From positions 1 through 14,825 of the forward strand of contig SKFV01000194.1 in assembly GCA_007117785.1 (NCBI GenBank): DNA of 14,825 nucleotides. Reading direction: 5' to 3'. Of this stretch, positions 7,234 to 14,239 are shown one piece after another. Source of the stretch: Pseudomonas sp. (GTDB lineage: Bacteria > Pseudomonadota > Gammaproteobacteria > Pseudomonadales > Pseudomonadaceae). The notes under the pieces are model-generated. The model saw nothing but the letters and a program-made list of their open reading frames with translations. It made no database searches and was not told where the DNA came from. The translations under genes were made by a program, and so were the position numbers. Every line of letters starts with the position of its first letter. The stretch's first letter is position 1.

Positions 7234-8205
7234 ATGGCTGTTCAGGATCTGTTATCACAGGATGAAATCGATGCCCTCTTGCACGGGGTGGATGATGGTG
7301 CCATTGATGCCGACGAAGACCTTGATCCCTCCGGTATACGCAGCTATGACCTGACCAGTCAGGATCGTATCGTTCGCGGGCGCATGCCGACGCTGGAAAT
7401 GATCAACGAGCGCTTTGCCCGTTACACCCGCATCAGCATGTTCAATCTGTTGCGCCGCTCGGCAGATGTTGCGGTTGGTGGTGTCCAGGTGATGAAGTTT
7501 GGCGAATATATCCACTCATTGTATGTGCCGACCAGTCTCAATCTGGTCAAGATGAAGCCTTTACGCGGTACTGCGCTGTTTATTCTGGATGCCCGCCTGG
7601 TATTCAAACTGGTGGATAACTTCTTTGGTGGTGATGGTCGTCACGCCAAGATCGAGGGGCGTGAATTTACCCCGACCGAGCTTCGCGTGGTGCGCATGGT
7701 GCTGGATCAGACCTTTATCGACCTGAAAGAAGCCTGGCAGGCCGTGCAAGAGGTCAACTTCGAGTATGTCAATTCCGAGGTCAATCCGGCATTGGCCAAT
7801 ATTGTCAGCCCCAGTGAAGTGGTCGTGGTGTCTACTTTCCACATCGAGTTGGACGGTGGTGGGGGCGACATGCACGTTACTTTCCCCTACTCGATGATCG
7901 AGCCGCTGCGCGAAGTCCTGGATTCCGGGGTGCAGTCGGATGTCGACGAGCATGACGAGCGCTGGGTCAAGGCATTGCGCGAAGAGATCACTGCCGCCAA
8001 GGTCCCCCTGAGCGCCACCGTGGTCAAACACCAGCTCAAACTGCGTGACTTGCTGAGCATGCAGGCCGGTGATGTGATCCCGGTGGAAATGCCGGATTAC
8101 ATGGTGATGTGCGCCAATGGCGTGCCCACCTTCAAAGCCAAAATAGGCTCGGTAAAAGGCAATCTGGCTTTGCAGATTCTGGAGCCGGTCGCGCGGCCCA
8201 AGTAG
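7234..8205 (+). CDS. fliM: Flagellar motor switch protein FliM
   Basis: A 323-residue C-ring component that binds phosphorylated CheY and passes the reversal signal to FliG. The N-terminal peptide LSQDEIDALL (7-16) is the CheY-P binding motif. A linker leads to the CheC-like middle domain (about 45-230), with RISMFNLLRRSADV, FGEYIHSLYVPTSLN and FFGGDGRHAKIEGREFTPTE. The C-terminal SpoA/FliN-like domain (about 245-320) includes LRDLLSMQAGDVIPVEMPD. Length fits the family. The next gene, fliN, begins 39 bases later with GGGAGGAAGG as a strong ribosome binding site. Confidence 0.97.
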   Translation: MAVQDLLSQDEIDALLHGVDDGAIDADEDLDPSGIRSYDLTSQDRIVRGRMPTLEMINERFARYTRISMFNLLRRSADVAVGGVQVMKFGEYIHSLYVPTSLNLVKMKPLRGTALFILDARLVFKLVDNFFGGDGRHAKIEGREFTPTELRVVRMVLDQTFIDLKEAWQAVQEVNFEYVNSEVNPALANIVSPSEVVVVSTFHIELDGGGGDMHVTFPYSMIEPLREVLDSGVQSDVDEHDERWVKALREEITAAKVPLSATVVKHQLKLRDLLSMQAGDVIPVEMPDYMVMCANGVPTFKAKIGSVKGNLALQILEPVARPK

Positions 8206-8244
8206 GCGCGCGACGGACAACATTGACGTGGGAGGAAGGCCGTA

Positions 8245-8721
8245 ATGGCTGACGAGAACAAGCCCGAAGAAGAAATGAGCCCGGAAGAACAGGCGCTCGC
8301 CGATGAATGGGCAGCAGCGCTGGATGAAGCGGGTGCCGATACCAGTCAGGATGATATTGATGCCATGCTGGCAGGCAGCGGTAAGGCCGACACACAGCGA
8401 ATGCCGATGGAAGAATTCAATCACTCTGGTGGTGGTCAGCAGCCAATGGCGGCTGGAGACAGCCCCAATCTGGATGTCATCCTGGACATTCCGGTGACCA
8501 TTTCCATGGAAGTGGGCAATACCGACATCACTATCCGCAACCTGTTGCAGTTGAATCAGGGCTCGGTGGTGGAGTTGGACCGTCTGGCCGGTGAACCTCT
8601 GGATGTCATGGTTAACGGTACCCTGATTGCCCATGGTGAGGTGGTGGTGGTCAACGAAAAATTCGGTATTCGCCTGACCGATGTGATCAGCCCCTCCGAA
8701 CGCATCAAGAAGCTCAAGTAA
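8245..8721 (+). CDS. fliN: Flagellar motor switch protein FliN
   Basis: A 158-residue C-ring protein forming the base of the switch and the docking site for FliH-FliI. The C-terminal SpoA domain (about 75-158) is highly conserved: LDVILDIPVTISMEVG, IRNLLQLNQGSVVELDRLAGEPLDV, GEVVVVNEKFGIRLTD and SPSERIKKLK. The N-terminal extension (about 70 residues) is acidic, opening MADENKPEEEMSPEEQALADEW as in Pseudomonas FliN, and contains SQDDIDAML (34-42), closely similar to the CheY-binding peptide SQDEIDALL of FliM next door. The stop overlaps the fliO start by one base (TAATG). Confidence 0.96.
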   Translation: MADENKPEEEMSPEEQALADEWAAALDEAGADTSQDDIDAMLAGSGKADTQRMPMEEFNHSGGGQQPMAAGDSPNLDVILDIPVTISMEVGNTDITIRNLLQLNQGSVVELDRLAGEPLDVMVNGTLIAHGEVVVVNEKFGIRLTDVISPSERIKKLK

Positions 8722-9152
8722 TGCGTGCTCTGCTGCCGCTGCTACTGTTGCTGATGAGCCCTTTGCTGCTGGCCGACGCCGAGGTGCCACCGCGCACCCT
8801 GGGCTCGGCGACCCAGACTTCATTGACTGCACAGATCATGCAGTTGGGTCTGGGTTTGCTACTGGTGGTCGGTTTGATTTTTTTGCTGGGGTTTATTCTG
8901 CGCCGGGTCGGTCCCATGGCAGGGATTGGCAGCCAGCAAATTCGCGTCATCAGTAGCCTGCCGCTGGGTACCCGGGACCGTTTGTTACTGGTTGATGTAG
9001 CCGGTACCCAGATGTTGCTCGGTGCTTCTGCCGGGCGCATCAATACCCTGCATGTATTTGATGAGCCAGTGGCGAGCCTGGAAGAGGCGCGGCAGCAGAG
9101 TGACTTTGCCCGCAAAATGCAGTCGTTGTTGAAACGGGAGTCGAACGAATGA
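8721..9152 (+). CDS. fliO: Flagellar export protein FliO
   Basis: A 143-residue membrane protein that helps assemble the FliP ring of the export gate. It begins with a hydrophobic, Leu-rich signal-like segment (about 4-18, possible cleavage after ADA at 20), followed by a short periplasmic stretch and one strong transmembrane helix (about 41-60) ending in RR. The cytoplasmic part carries a pattern typical of FliO, IRVISSLPLGTRDRLLLVDVAGTQMLLGAS, and a charged C-terminus. FliO is weakly conserved, but position between fliN and fliP is diagnostic. It overlaps fliN by one base and fliP by four (ATGA). Confidence 0.93.
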   Translation: MRALLPLLLLLMSPLLLADAEVPPRTLGSATQTSLTAQIMQLGLGLLLVVGLIFLLGFILRRVGPMAGIGSQQIRVISSLPLGTRDRLLLVDVAGTQMLLGASAGRINTLHVFDEPVASLEEARQQSDFARKMQSLLKRESNE

Positions 9153-9904
9153 ACCGTGGACTCTGGCTGCTGGCGCTGTTGCTGCTGGCGCCCAATGTAT
9201 TGGCCCAGTCTGCAGCCGAGGCGCTGTCCTTACCGGCGGTAACCCTTAGCGCGGATGAGGACGGTCAGCAAACCTACTCAGTGAGTTTGCAGATACTGCT
9301 GTTGATGACGGCGCTGACCTTCATCCCGGCGTTTGTCATGATGATGACCAGTTTTACCCGCATCATCATTGTATTTGCCATCCTGCGTCAGGCGCTGGGT
9401 TTGCAGCAGACGCCCTCGAGCCAGATTCTGGTGGGGTTGGCGCTGTTTCTTACCCTCTTTATTATGGCGCCGGTATTCGAGCGCATCAATGACAATGCCC
9501 TGCAGCCCTATATCAATGAAGAATTAACCGGTGAGCAGGCGCTGGAAGCAGCCAGTATTCCGATGCGAGATTTCATGTTGGCGCAAACCCGGGAAACTGA
9601 CCTGGAACTCTTTGTGCGCCTGGCCCAGCGTACCGACCTGACCAGCCCGGACGAAGTGCCCTTTCATATTCTGGTGCCGGCTTTTGTGACCTCGGAACTG
9701 AAGACTGCCTTCCAGATCGGTTTCATCATTTTTATTCCTTTCCTGATCATTGATCTGGTGGTTGCCAGTGTCTTGATGGCCATGGGTATGATGATGTTGT
9801 CACCTCTGATCATTTCGTTACCCTTCAAGATCATGCTCTTTGTGCTGGTGGATGGCTGGGCGCTGGTGATCGGAACCCTGGCTGCCAGTTTTGCAGTGAC
9901 ATAG
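9149..9904 (+). CDS. fliP: Flagellar export gate protein FliP
   Basis: A 251-residue protein, five copies of which form the core of the export pore with FliQ and FliR. It has a cleavable signal peptide (MNRGLWLLALLLLAPNVLA, likely cut after A19), as known for FliP. Family motifs are clear: LTFIPAFVMMMTSFTRIIIVFAILRQALG, LALFLTLFIMAPVF, ELKTAFQIGFIIFIPFLIIDLVVASVLMAMGMMM and ISLPFKIMLFVLVDGW, which mark four transmembrane segments around a periplasmic domain. GGGAG upstream serves as ribosome binding site within fliO. Full length and intact. Confidence 0.97.
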   Translation: MNRGLWLLALLLLAPNVLAQSAAEALSLPAVTLSADEDGQQTYSVSLQILLLMTALTFIPAFVMMMTSFTRIIIVFAILRQALGLQQTPSSQILVGLALFLTLFIMAPVFERINDNALQPYINEELTGEQALEAASIPMRDFMLAQTRETDLELFVRLAQRTDLTSPDEVPFHILVPAFVTSELKTAFQIGFIIFIPFLIIDLVVASVLMAMGMMMLSPLIISLPFKIMLFVLVDGWALVIGTLAASFAVT

Positions 9905-9914
9905 GAGGCTTGCC

Positions 9915-10184
9915 ATGACCCCGGAAGTTGCTGTCGATCTGTTTCGTCAGGCCGTGTGGCTGACGGCCGTAATGGTCTCGGTGATCGTGCTGCCAAGCCT
10001 GGTGGTGGGCCTGATTGTCGCCATGTTCCAGGCGGCAACCCAGATCAACGAACAGACGCTGAGTTTTCTGCCGCGCTTGTTGTTTACTTTCATGACACTG
10101 ATCTGGGTAGCGCCCTGGCTGGTCACTGAGCTGGTGGATTTCAGTCGGCGACTCTACATGGAAATACCCGGGCTGATCGGCTGA
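9915..10184 (+). CDS. fliQ: Flagellar export gate protein FliQ
   Basis: An 89-residue protein with two transmembrane helices (about 16-38 and 50-74) separated by the FQAATQINEQTLSFLPR loop that defines the family. Four copies wrap the outside of the FliP-FliR pore. TAGGAGG at 9902-9908 overlaps the fliP stop and gives a strong ribosome binding site. The stop overlaps the fliR start by one base (TGATG). Length is exactly typical. Confidence 0.96.
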   Translation: MTPEVAVDLFRQAVWLTAVMVSVIVLPSLVVGLIVAMFQAATQINEQTLSFLPRLLFTFMTLIWVAPWLVTELVDFSRRLYMEIPGLIG

Positions 10185-10960
10185 TGCTGGCGCTCTCCGC
10201 CACTGAGCTCATGGGGATGGTGTCTACCTACCTGTGGGTGTTGTTTCGCATCGGCGCCATGGTTATGGCCATGCCGGTGTTAGGCACCCAGTTGCTGCCC
10301 ATGCGAATTCGCCTCTACCTGGCTATCCTGCTGACCTTTATGGTCGCCCCCTATATTCCTCCGGTACCGCAACTGGATGCGCTGTCGCTTGCGAGCTGGA
10401 TAATCATTGCCGAGCAGATCCTGATCGGCGCTGCCATGGGCTTCATGTTGCAGTTGCTGTTCCAGATTCATGTGATTGCCGGTCAGATTATTGCAATGCA
10501 GATGGGCCTTGGTTTTGCCTCGATGAACGATCCGGCCATGGGTATTTCGGTGGCGGTGGTCAGTCAGATCTTTACCATGCTGGTGACCTTGCTGTTTCTG
10601 GCCATGAATGGACATCTGGTGGCGATAGAGGTGCTGGTCGAGAGTTTTGTGACCCTGCCCATAGGGCAGACTCTGGCAGCCGTGGACTTCTACACCCTGG
10701 TGCTGCGTTTTTCCTGGGTGATGGCTGCGGCCTTGCTGATCGGTTTGCCGGCAGTCACGGCATTGCTGATCGTCAACCTGTCCTTCGGTGTGATGATGCG
10801 TGCAGCACCCCAGCTCAACGTGTTTTCCATCGGCTTTCCGCTGACCTTGTGCCTGGGGCTGTTCATTATCTGGGTTTTGATGGCGAACATGGTGCAATCC
10901 TATCAGTTACTGCTTGGCGAGGCGCTGATCTGGTTGCGTGAAATGGTGGGGGCGAGCTGA
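10184..10960 (+). CDS. fliR: Flagellar export gate protein FliR
   Basis: A 258-residue, very hydrophobic protein with about six membrane segments; one copy completes the FliP5-FliQ4-FliR1 gate. Recognisable pieces are RIGAMVMAMPVLGTQLLPMRIRL near the N-terminus, EQILIGAAMGFMLQLLFQ and GQIIAMQMGLGFASMNDP in the middle, and RAAPQLNVFSIGFPLTLCLGL near residue 210, all typical of FliR. It overlaps fliQ and flhB by one base each, so the three are probably translationally coupled. No strong Shine-Dalgarno sequence precedes its ATG. A 235-codon open frame runs through it in another phase but is only a composition shadow. Confidence 0.96.
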   Translation: MLALSATELMGMVSTYLWVLFRIGAMVMAMPVLGTQLLPMRIRLYLAILLTFMVAPYIPPVPQLDALSLASWIIIAEQILIGAAMGFMLQLLFQIHVIAGQIIAMQMGLGFASMNDPAMGISVAVVSQIFTMLVTLLFLAMNGHLVAIEVLVESFVTLPIGQTLAAVDFYTLVLRFSWVMAAALLIGLPAVTALLIVNLSFGVMMRAAPQLNVFSIGFPLTLCLGLFIIWVLMANMVQSYQLLLGEALIWLREMVGAS

Positions 10961-12093
10961 TGGCCGAACAACAGGATAGCAGTCAGGAAAAAACCGAAGA
11001 ACCCACCCCGAAAAAACTCAAGGACGCGAAAGACAAGGGGCAGGTGGCGCGCTCCAAGGAACTCAATACCCTGGCGGTGGTGATGGTCGCTGCCCTGGGT
11101 TTGTTGAGCTTCGGAACGGCTATGGCTGACCGCATGCTGAATATCATGCGGCACAATTTCAGCATCGAGCGCGCGGCTCTGTACGACACCGACAGTATGG
11201 GTTGGCATCTGATGGCGTCGGTCGAGCAGGGGCTGTATATCCTCGGGCCGCTATTCTTTATTTTGTTGATCGCTTCGCTGGTGGGTCCGGTGCTGCTCGG
11301 TGGCTGGCTGTTCAGTGCCAAGTCGATGGCACCCAAGTTTGAGCGCATGAACCCCTTGTCCGGTCTCAAGCGCATGTTTTCGATGAAGGCGCTGATGGAG
11401 CTGGGCAAGGCTTTGGCCAAGTTTCTCGTGGTGCTGGCAGTGGCTCTGATTGTTCTCGGTTTGCAGCGCGATCACCTGCTGTCATTGGGCAAAAAGACGC
11501 TGCCGGATGCTATCTATCACAGTGCCTGGATTCTGGGTACGGCCTTGTTGATTCTGGCCTGTTCGCTGATCGTGATTGCCATGGTGGATATTCCTTTCCA
11601 GATCTATGACAACAAGAAAAAGCTGAAAATGACCAAGCAGGAGGTCAAGGACGAATACAAGGACACCGAGGGCAAACCGGAAGTTAAGGCCAAGGTACGT
11701 CAGTTGCAACGGGAGGTGGCCGATCGCAAGATGCTGGCGGAAGTACCCAATGCTGATGTAGTGATCACCAACCCGACACATTTTGCCGTGGCTTTGAAAT
11801 ACGACCCCGAGCGTTCCGGTGCACCCATGTTGGTGGCCAAGGGTGGTGATTTTATGGCGCAGAAGATCCGTGAAATCGCCCAGGAGCATCAGGTGCTGGT
11901 GCTGGAGTCACCGCCACTGGCGCGGGCGGTGTTCTATACCACGGAGGTAGACCGGGAGATTCCGGCGGGACTGTATCTGGCCGTCGCTCAGGTACTGGCC
12001 TATGTGTTTCAGTTACAGCAATACCAGGCGGGCAAGGGCAAGAAACCACCCAAGCCGCCGGAGCCGAAGATTCCTGAGGATTTGCAGCACTAG
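10960..12093 (+). CDS. flhB: Flagellar export switch protein FlhB
   Basis: A 377-residue inner-membrane protein that chooses which substrates the export gate accepts. The N-terminus has EKTEEPTPKKLKDAKDKGQ and VARSKEL, diagnostic for FlhB. Four transmembrane segments follow (roughly 30-52, 85-108, 140-165, 185-210), with PLSGLKRMFS between. The cytoplasmic domain carries the autocleavage motif NPTH at residues 271-274; cutting between N271 and P272 allows the switch from hook to filament export with FliK. The C-terminus is Lys/Pro rich. GGGGGCGAG before the ATG is a good ribosome binding site. It is the last gene of the operon here; flhA does not follow within the window. Confidence 0.97.
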   Translation: MAEQQDSSQEKTEEPTPKKLKDAKDKGQVARSKELNTLAVVMVAALGLLSFGTAMADRMLNIMRHNFSIERAALYDTDSMGWHLMASVEQGLYILGPLFFILLIASLVGPVLLGGWLFSAKSMAPKFERMNPLSGLKRMFSMKALMELGKALAKFLVVLAVALIVLGLQRDHLLSLGKKTLPDAIYHSAWILGTALLILACSLIVIAMVDIPFQIYDNKKKLKMTKQEVKDEYKDTEGKPEVKAKVRQLQREVADRKMLAEVPNADVVITNPTHFAVALKYDPERSGAPMLVAKGGDFMAQKIREIAQEHQVLVLESPPLARAVFYTTEVDREIPAGLYLAVAQVLAYVFQLQQYQAGKGKKPPKPPEPKIPEDLQH

Positions 12094-12126
12094 GCTCTGA
12101 GGAATAATAGGTAGCGCCGCGGTGCA

Positions 12127-12237
12127 AGCAAGGTTGGCGCTGAGCGGGGTTGGACCGTTAGATGCCAGGGATGGCATCTACGAGCCCCCAGGGACGGGTT
12201 CACGGCGTGTCCAGCCCCGGTCGGCGCCAATCTTGCT
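12127..12237. repeat. Nested palindromic intergenic repeat, four stems
   Basis: Almost the whole 180-base gap between the convergent ends of flhB and the monooxygenase gene folds on itself. The outer stem pairs 12127-12140 (AGCAAGGTTGGCGC) with 12224-12237, 14 pairs with one G-U. After a symmetric 4/4 internal loop, 12145-12155 (CGGGGTTGGAC) pairs with 12209-12219, 11 pairs with one G-U. Inside sit two hairpins: 12159-12167 with 12172-12180 (9 perfect pairs, loop GGGA), and 12182-12187 with 12196-12201 (6 pairs, one G-U). Both hairpins display CCAGGGA (12165-12171 and 12188-12194). The architecture looks like a dispersed REP-type element. It could end transcription from both sides, although neither flank has a T tract. 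Confidence 0.75.
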
Positions 12238-12273
12238 GTCGTGCTCATGCTAAGGAGTTGGTATCAGGCTCCA

Positions 12274-13236
12274 TTAGCCACAAATCCGCGCCCGCGCGGC
12301 CAGGTAATCCGCCTTGAGTTCGGCAACCACTTCAGCAGTGGATTGCACCTGATCGATATTCCCTACCCCTTGACCAGCACCCCAGATATCGCGCCAGGCC
12401 TTGGACTTGCTGCTGCCGCCGGAGCCGAACTTCATGCTGCTCTTGTCGCCTTCCGGCAGGTTGTTCGGGTCCAGTCCGGACCTTTCGATACTGCCGCGTA
12501 GGTAGTTGCCGTGCACCCCGGTAAAGAGATTGGAATAGACAATGTCGCCGGCTGTGCTGTCGACCAGCATCTGCTTGTAGGCATCGTCCGCATTGGCTTC
12601 ATGGGTGGCAATAAAGCGCGTGCCAATATAGGCAAAATCAGCGCCCATGGCTTCAGCGGCGAGAATCTGCTTGCCCTGGCTGATCGAGCCGGAGAGGGCG
12701 ATCGGGCCGTCATAGAACTTGCGTACTTCCGAGACCAGGGCGAAATTGCTCAGGGTGCCGGCATGGCCGCCCGCGCCGGAACAGACCAGAATCAAGCCAT
12801 CGACACCGGCCTCAATGGCTTTTTCCGCATGGCGCACGCTGATCACATCGTGGAACACTTTGCCGCCATAGCTGTGTGCCACTTCGACCGCAGCATGCGG
12901 TGCGCGCAGGCTGGTAATCATCAAGGGCACTTCATATTTGGCACACATATCCAGGTCATGCTGCAGGCGGTCATTTGACTGGTGCACGATCTGGTTGACG
13001 GCAAAGGGAGCGACTTTCTTGCCTGGATTGGCGGCACGGTAGTCAGCCAGTTCAGTCGTCAGTTGTGCCAGCCATTCGTCGAGCACTTCCGCAGGGCGCG
13101 CATTCAGTGCCGGGAAGGAGCCAATAATGCCATTTTTACATTGGGCGGCGACCAGTGCGGGATTGGAAATGATAAAGAGTGGGGAGGCGATAACCGGAAT
13201 ATCCAGCTGCGCCTTGAGTTCCTCGGCATATGACAT
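12274..13236 (-). CDS. Nitronate monooxygenase-family FMN flavoprotein
   Basis: A 320-residue TIM-barrel flavoprotein of the nitronate monooxygenase (2-nitropropane dioxygenase-like) family. Such enzymes oxidise alkyl nitronates such as propionate 3-nitronate with FMN and oxygen. Visible landmarks are PVIASPLFIISNPALVAAQCKNG near the N-terminus (about 14-36), GAGGHAG at 154-160 with the conserved His158, the phosphate-binding strand ALSGSIS (180-186), GADFAYIGTRFIA (198-210) and the C-terminal WGAGQGVG (285-292). The N-terminal form (PVIASPLF rather than PIIQAPM) suggests a subgroup whose true substrate is uncertain. The ATG at 13234-13236 has only a weak upstream GAGATAAG. The gene points toward flhB and is downstream of pomB on the same strand, with no evident role in motility. 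Confidence 0.88.
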   Translation of the reverse strand: MSYAEELKAQLDIPVIASPLFIISNPALVAAQCKNGIIGSFPALNARPAEVLDEWLAQLTTELADYRAANPGKKVAPFAVNQIVHQSNDRLQHDLDMCAKYEVPLMITSLRAPHAAVEVAHSYGGKVFHDVISVRHAEKAIEAGVDGLILVCSGAGGHAGTLSNFALVSEVRKFYDGPIALSGSISQGKQILAAEAMGADFAYIGTRFIATHEANADDAYKQMLVDSTAGDIVYSNLFTGVHGNYLRGSIERSGLDPNNLPEGDKSSMKFGSGGSSKSKAWRDIWGAGQGVGNIDQVQSTAEVVAELKADYLAARARICG

Positions 13237-13255
13237 GGGCTTATCTCATGGTAAG

Positions 13256-13276
13256 TAAAAGCCCAGTCTACTGGCT
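13256..13276 (-). terminator. Weak terminator/attenuator-like hairpin between pomB and the monooxygenase gene
   Basis: Read on the minus strand, AGCCAG (13276-13271), loop TAGA, then CTGGGCT (13266-13260) forms a six-pair stem with one bulged G, followed by TTTT (13259-13256). This is a short intrinsic-terminator shape 61 bases after the pomB stop. The GGGCTT part can instead pair with AAGCCC (minus strand, 13242-13237), which directly precedes the monooxygenase ATG. The stem is short and the T run is brief, so this is a candidate only. Confidence 0.35.
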
Positions 13277-13319
13277 GCTGCAACGCCAGCGCCAGCCCCA
13301 TAGGTGAGGCTGTTGGCGG

Positions 13320-13350
13320 AATATAATGAGCAGGTTTTACGGCAGGTCAA
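13320..13350 (-). promoter_or_regulatory. Possible sigma-70 promoter for the monooxygenase gene
   Basis: On the minus strand TTGACC (13350-13345) in the last codons of pomB and TATATT (13325-13320) just after its stop resemble -35 and -10 boxes, each five of six to consensus. The spacer is 19 bases, longer than the ideal 17. Transcription would begin about 75-80 bases before the monooxygenase start, leaving a structured leader. Confidence 0.3.
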
Positions 13351-14239
13351 GCAGTTCCAGTTCCTGAATCAACTGGTCTACATCATCCTCTATTAGCGTA
13401 CGAAGATATGCCTCGTAGTCTTCCAGAGGGCTGGAAGGATCAATGATGATTTCAACACGTCTGTTTAATGCTCTAGTATCCGGAAAGTCGTTACTGGCCC
13501 TTGGGCGAGTTTCAGCGTATCCCTGTACGCGTAAGCGATTGGAATCTACTGCTCCCTTGTGGAGCAAGGCATTGGCAACCGATGAGGCGCGGGCGGCTGA
13601 TAGGTCCCAGTTTGAACGGAAGCGGGCCGTGCTGATGGGGATATCGTCAGTATGGCCTTCTACTGTGATTTCACCGGGAATGCGCGCCAGTACATCGGAT
13701 ACTTTCAACAGCATGTCTTCGAATTCGAAGGTCATATCGGCTGACCCGGAAGGAAAAGAGCCGCGCTCTTCGACCCTGATAATAATGCGCTTGCGGTCAC
13801 TCAGAATACTGACTTTTCCATCAAGTATTTCTTCGTTAAGCAGCTCTGAAAGGCTATCAGTTGCTGTAGATATCTGTTCGCTATGAATCTGCTCAATGCG
13901 TTGGTCAATAACTGTGTCCAGTTGTTCACGCAGAGTGTCGAGTTGAGGTGCTTCCTCAGTTGTAGCTTGTCTTACTTCGTCTATTGGCGTTGGCTCTGGA
14001 ATGCCGGGAGAAAAGTCATCAAAAATCGGGCTGGTACCCATGGGGACATCAATGGCAGGAATGTCTCGCTGAACACCAAAGGCAGCCTGCAGGGAGCCAG
14101 CGATCTGCTTGAATTTCATTGCATCGATTTCGGAGAATGACAGCAGCAGGACAAAGAAGCACATCAATAGTGACATTAGATCAGCAAAGGTAACGACCCA
14201 TGCCGCCGGGCCCTTGTTCTCTTCTTCTTCTAGTTCCAT
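13337..14239 (-). CDS. pomB: Flagellar stator protein PomB/MotB
   Basis: A 300-residue stator B subunit. After a short acidic N-terminus (MELEEEENKG), one transmembrane helix begins near residue 12 and contains TFADLMSLLMCFFVLLLSF. Asp20 is the ion-binding residue. The segment FSEIDAMKFKQIAGSLQAAFGVQ closely follows the PomB (sodium-type) pattern and differs from the MotB and MotD patterns usual in Pseudomonas. The linker and plug region (about 56-150) is followed by an OmpA-like peptidoglycan-binding domain with GHTDDIPI (195-202), NWDLSAARA (210-218) and NRRVEI (259-264). The ATG overlaps the pomA stop by one base (TGATG). The linker coding region is AT-richer than its surroundings. Sodium use is inferred from sequence type. 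Confidence 0.92.
   Translation of the reverse strand: MELEEEENKGPAAWVVTFADLMSLLMCFFVLLLSFSEIDAMKFKQIAGSLQAAFGVQRDIPAIDVPMGTSPIFDDFSPGIPEPTPIDEVRQATTEEAPQLDTLREQLDTVIDQRIEQIHSEQISTATDSLSELLNEEILDGKVSILSDRKRIIIRVEERGSFPSGSADMTFEFEDMLLKVSDVLARIPGEITVEGHTDDIPISTARFRSNWDLSAARASSVANALLHKGAVDSNRLRVQGYAETRPRASNDFPDTRALNRRVEIIIDPSSPLEDYEAYLRTLIEDDVDQLIQELELLDLP

Noticed and set aside
7561..8832. A 423-codon open frame on the minus strand across fliM, fliN and fliO
   Set aside because: It runs antisense to three clearly conserved genes, is His/Gln rich as expected of a codon-phase shadow, and resembles no family.
10234..10941. A 235-codon plus-strand open frame in another phase of fliR
   Set aside because: It lies wholly within intact fliR, lacks a ribosome binding site and has a composition (Gly, Asp, His, Cys) unlike a membrane partner.
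12157..12163. GTTAGAT, which fits the integron attC core GTTRRRY
   Set aside because: No RYYYAAC partner, no L boxes, no cassette and no integrase are present; it is part of the perfect hairpin stem.
12511..13233. Two plus-strand open frames (155 and 83 codons) opposite the monooxygenase gene
   Set aside because: The minus-strand flavoprotein motifs are intact over the same bases, so these are shadows.
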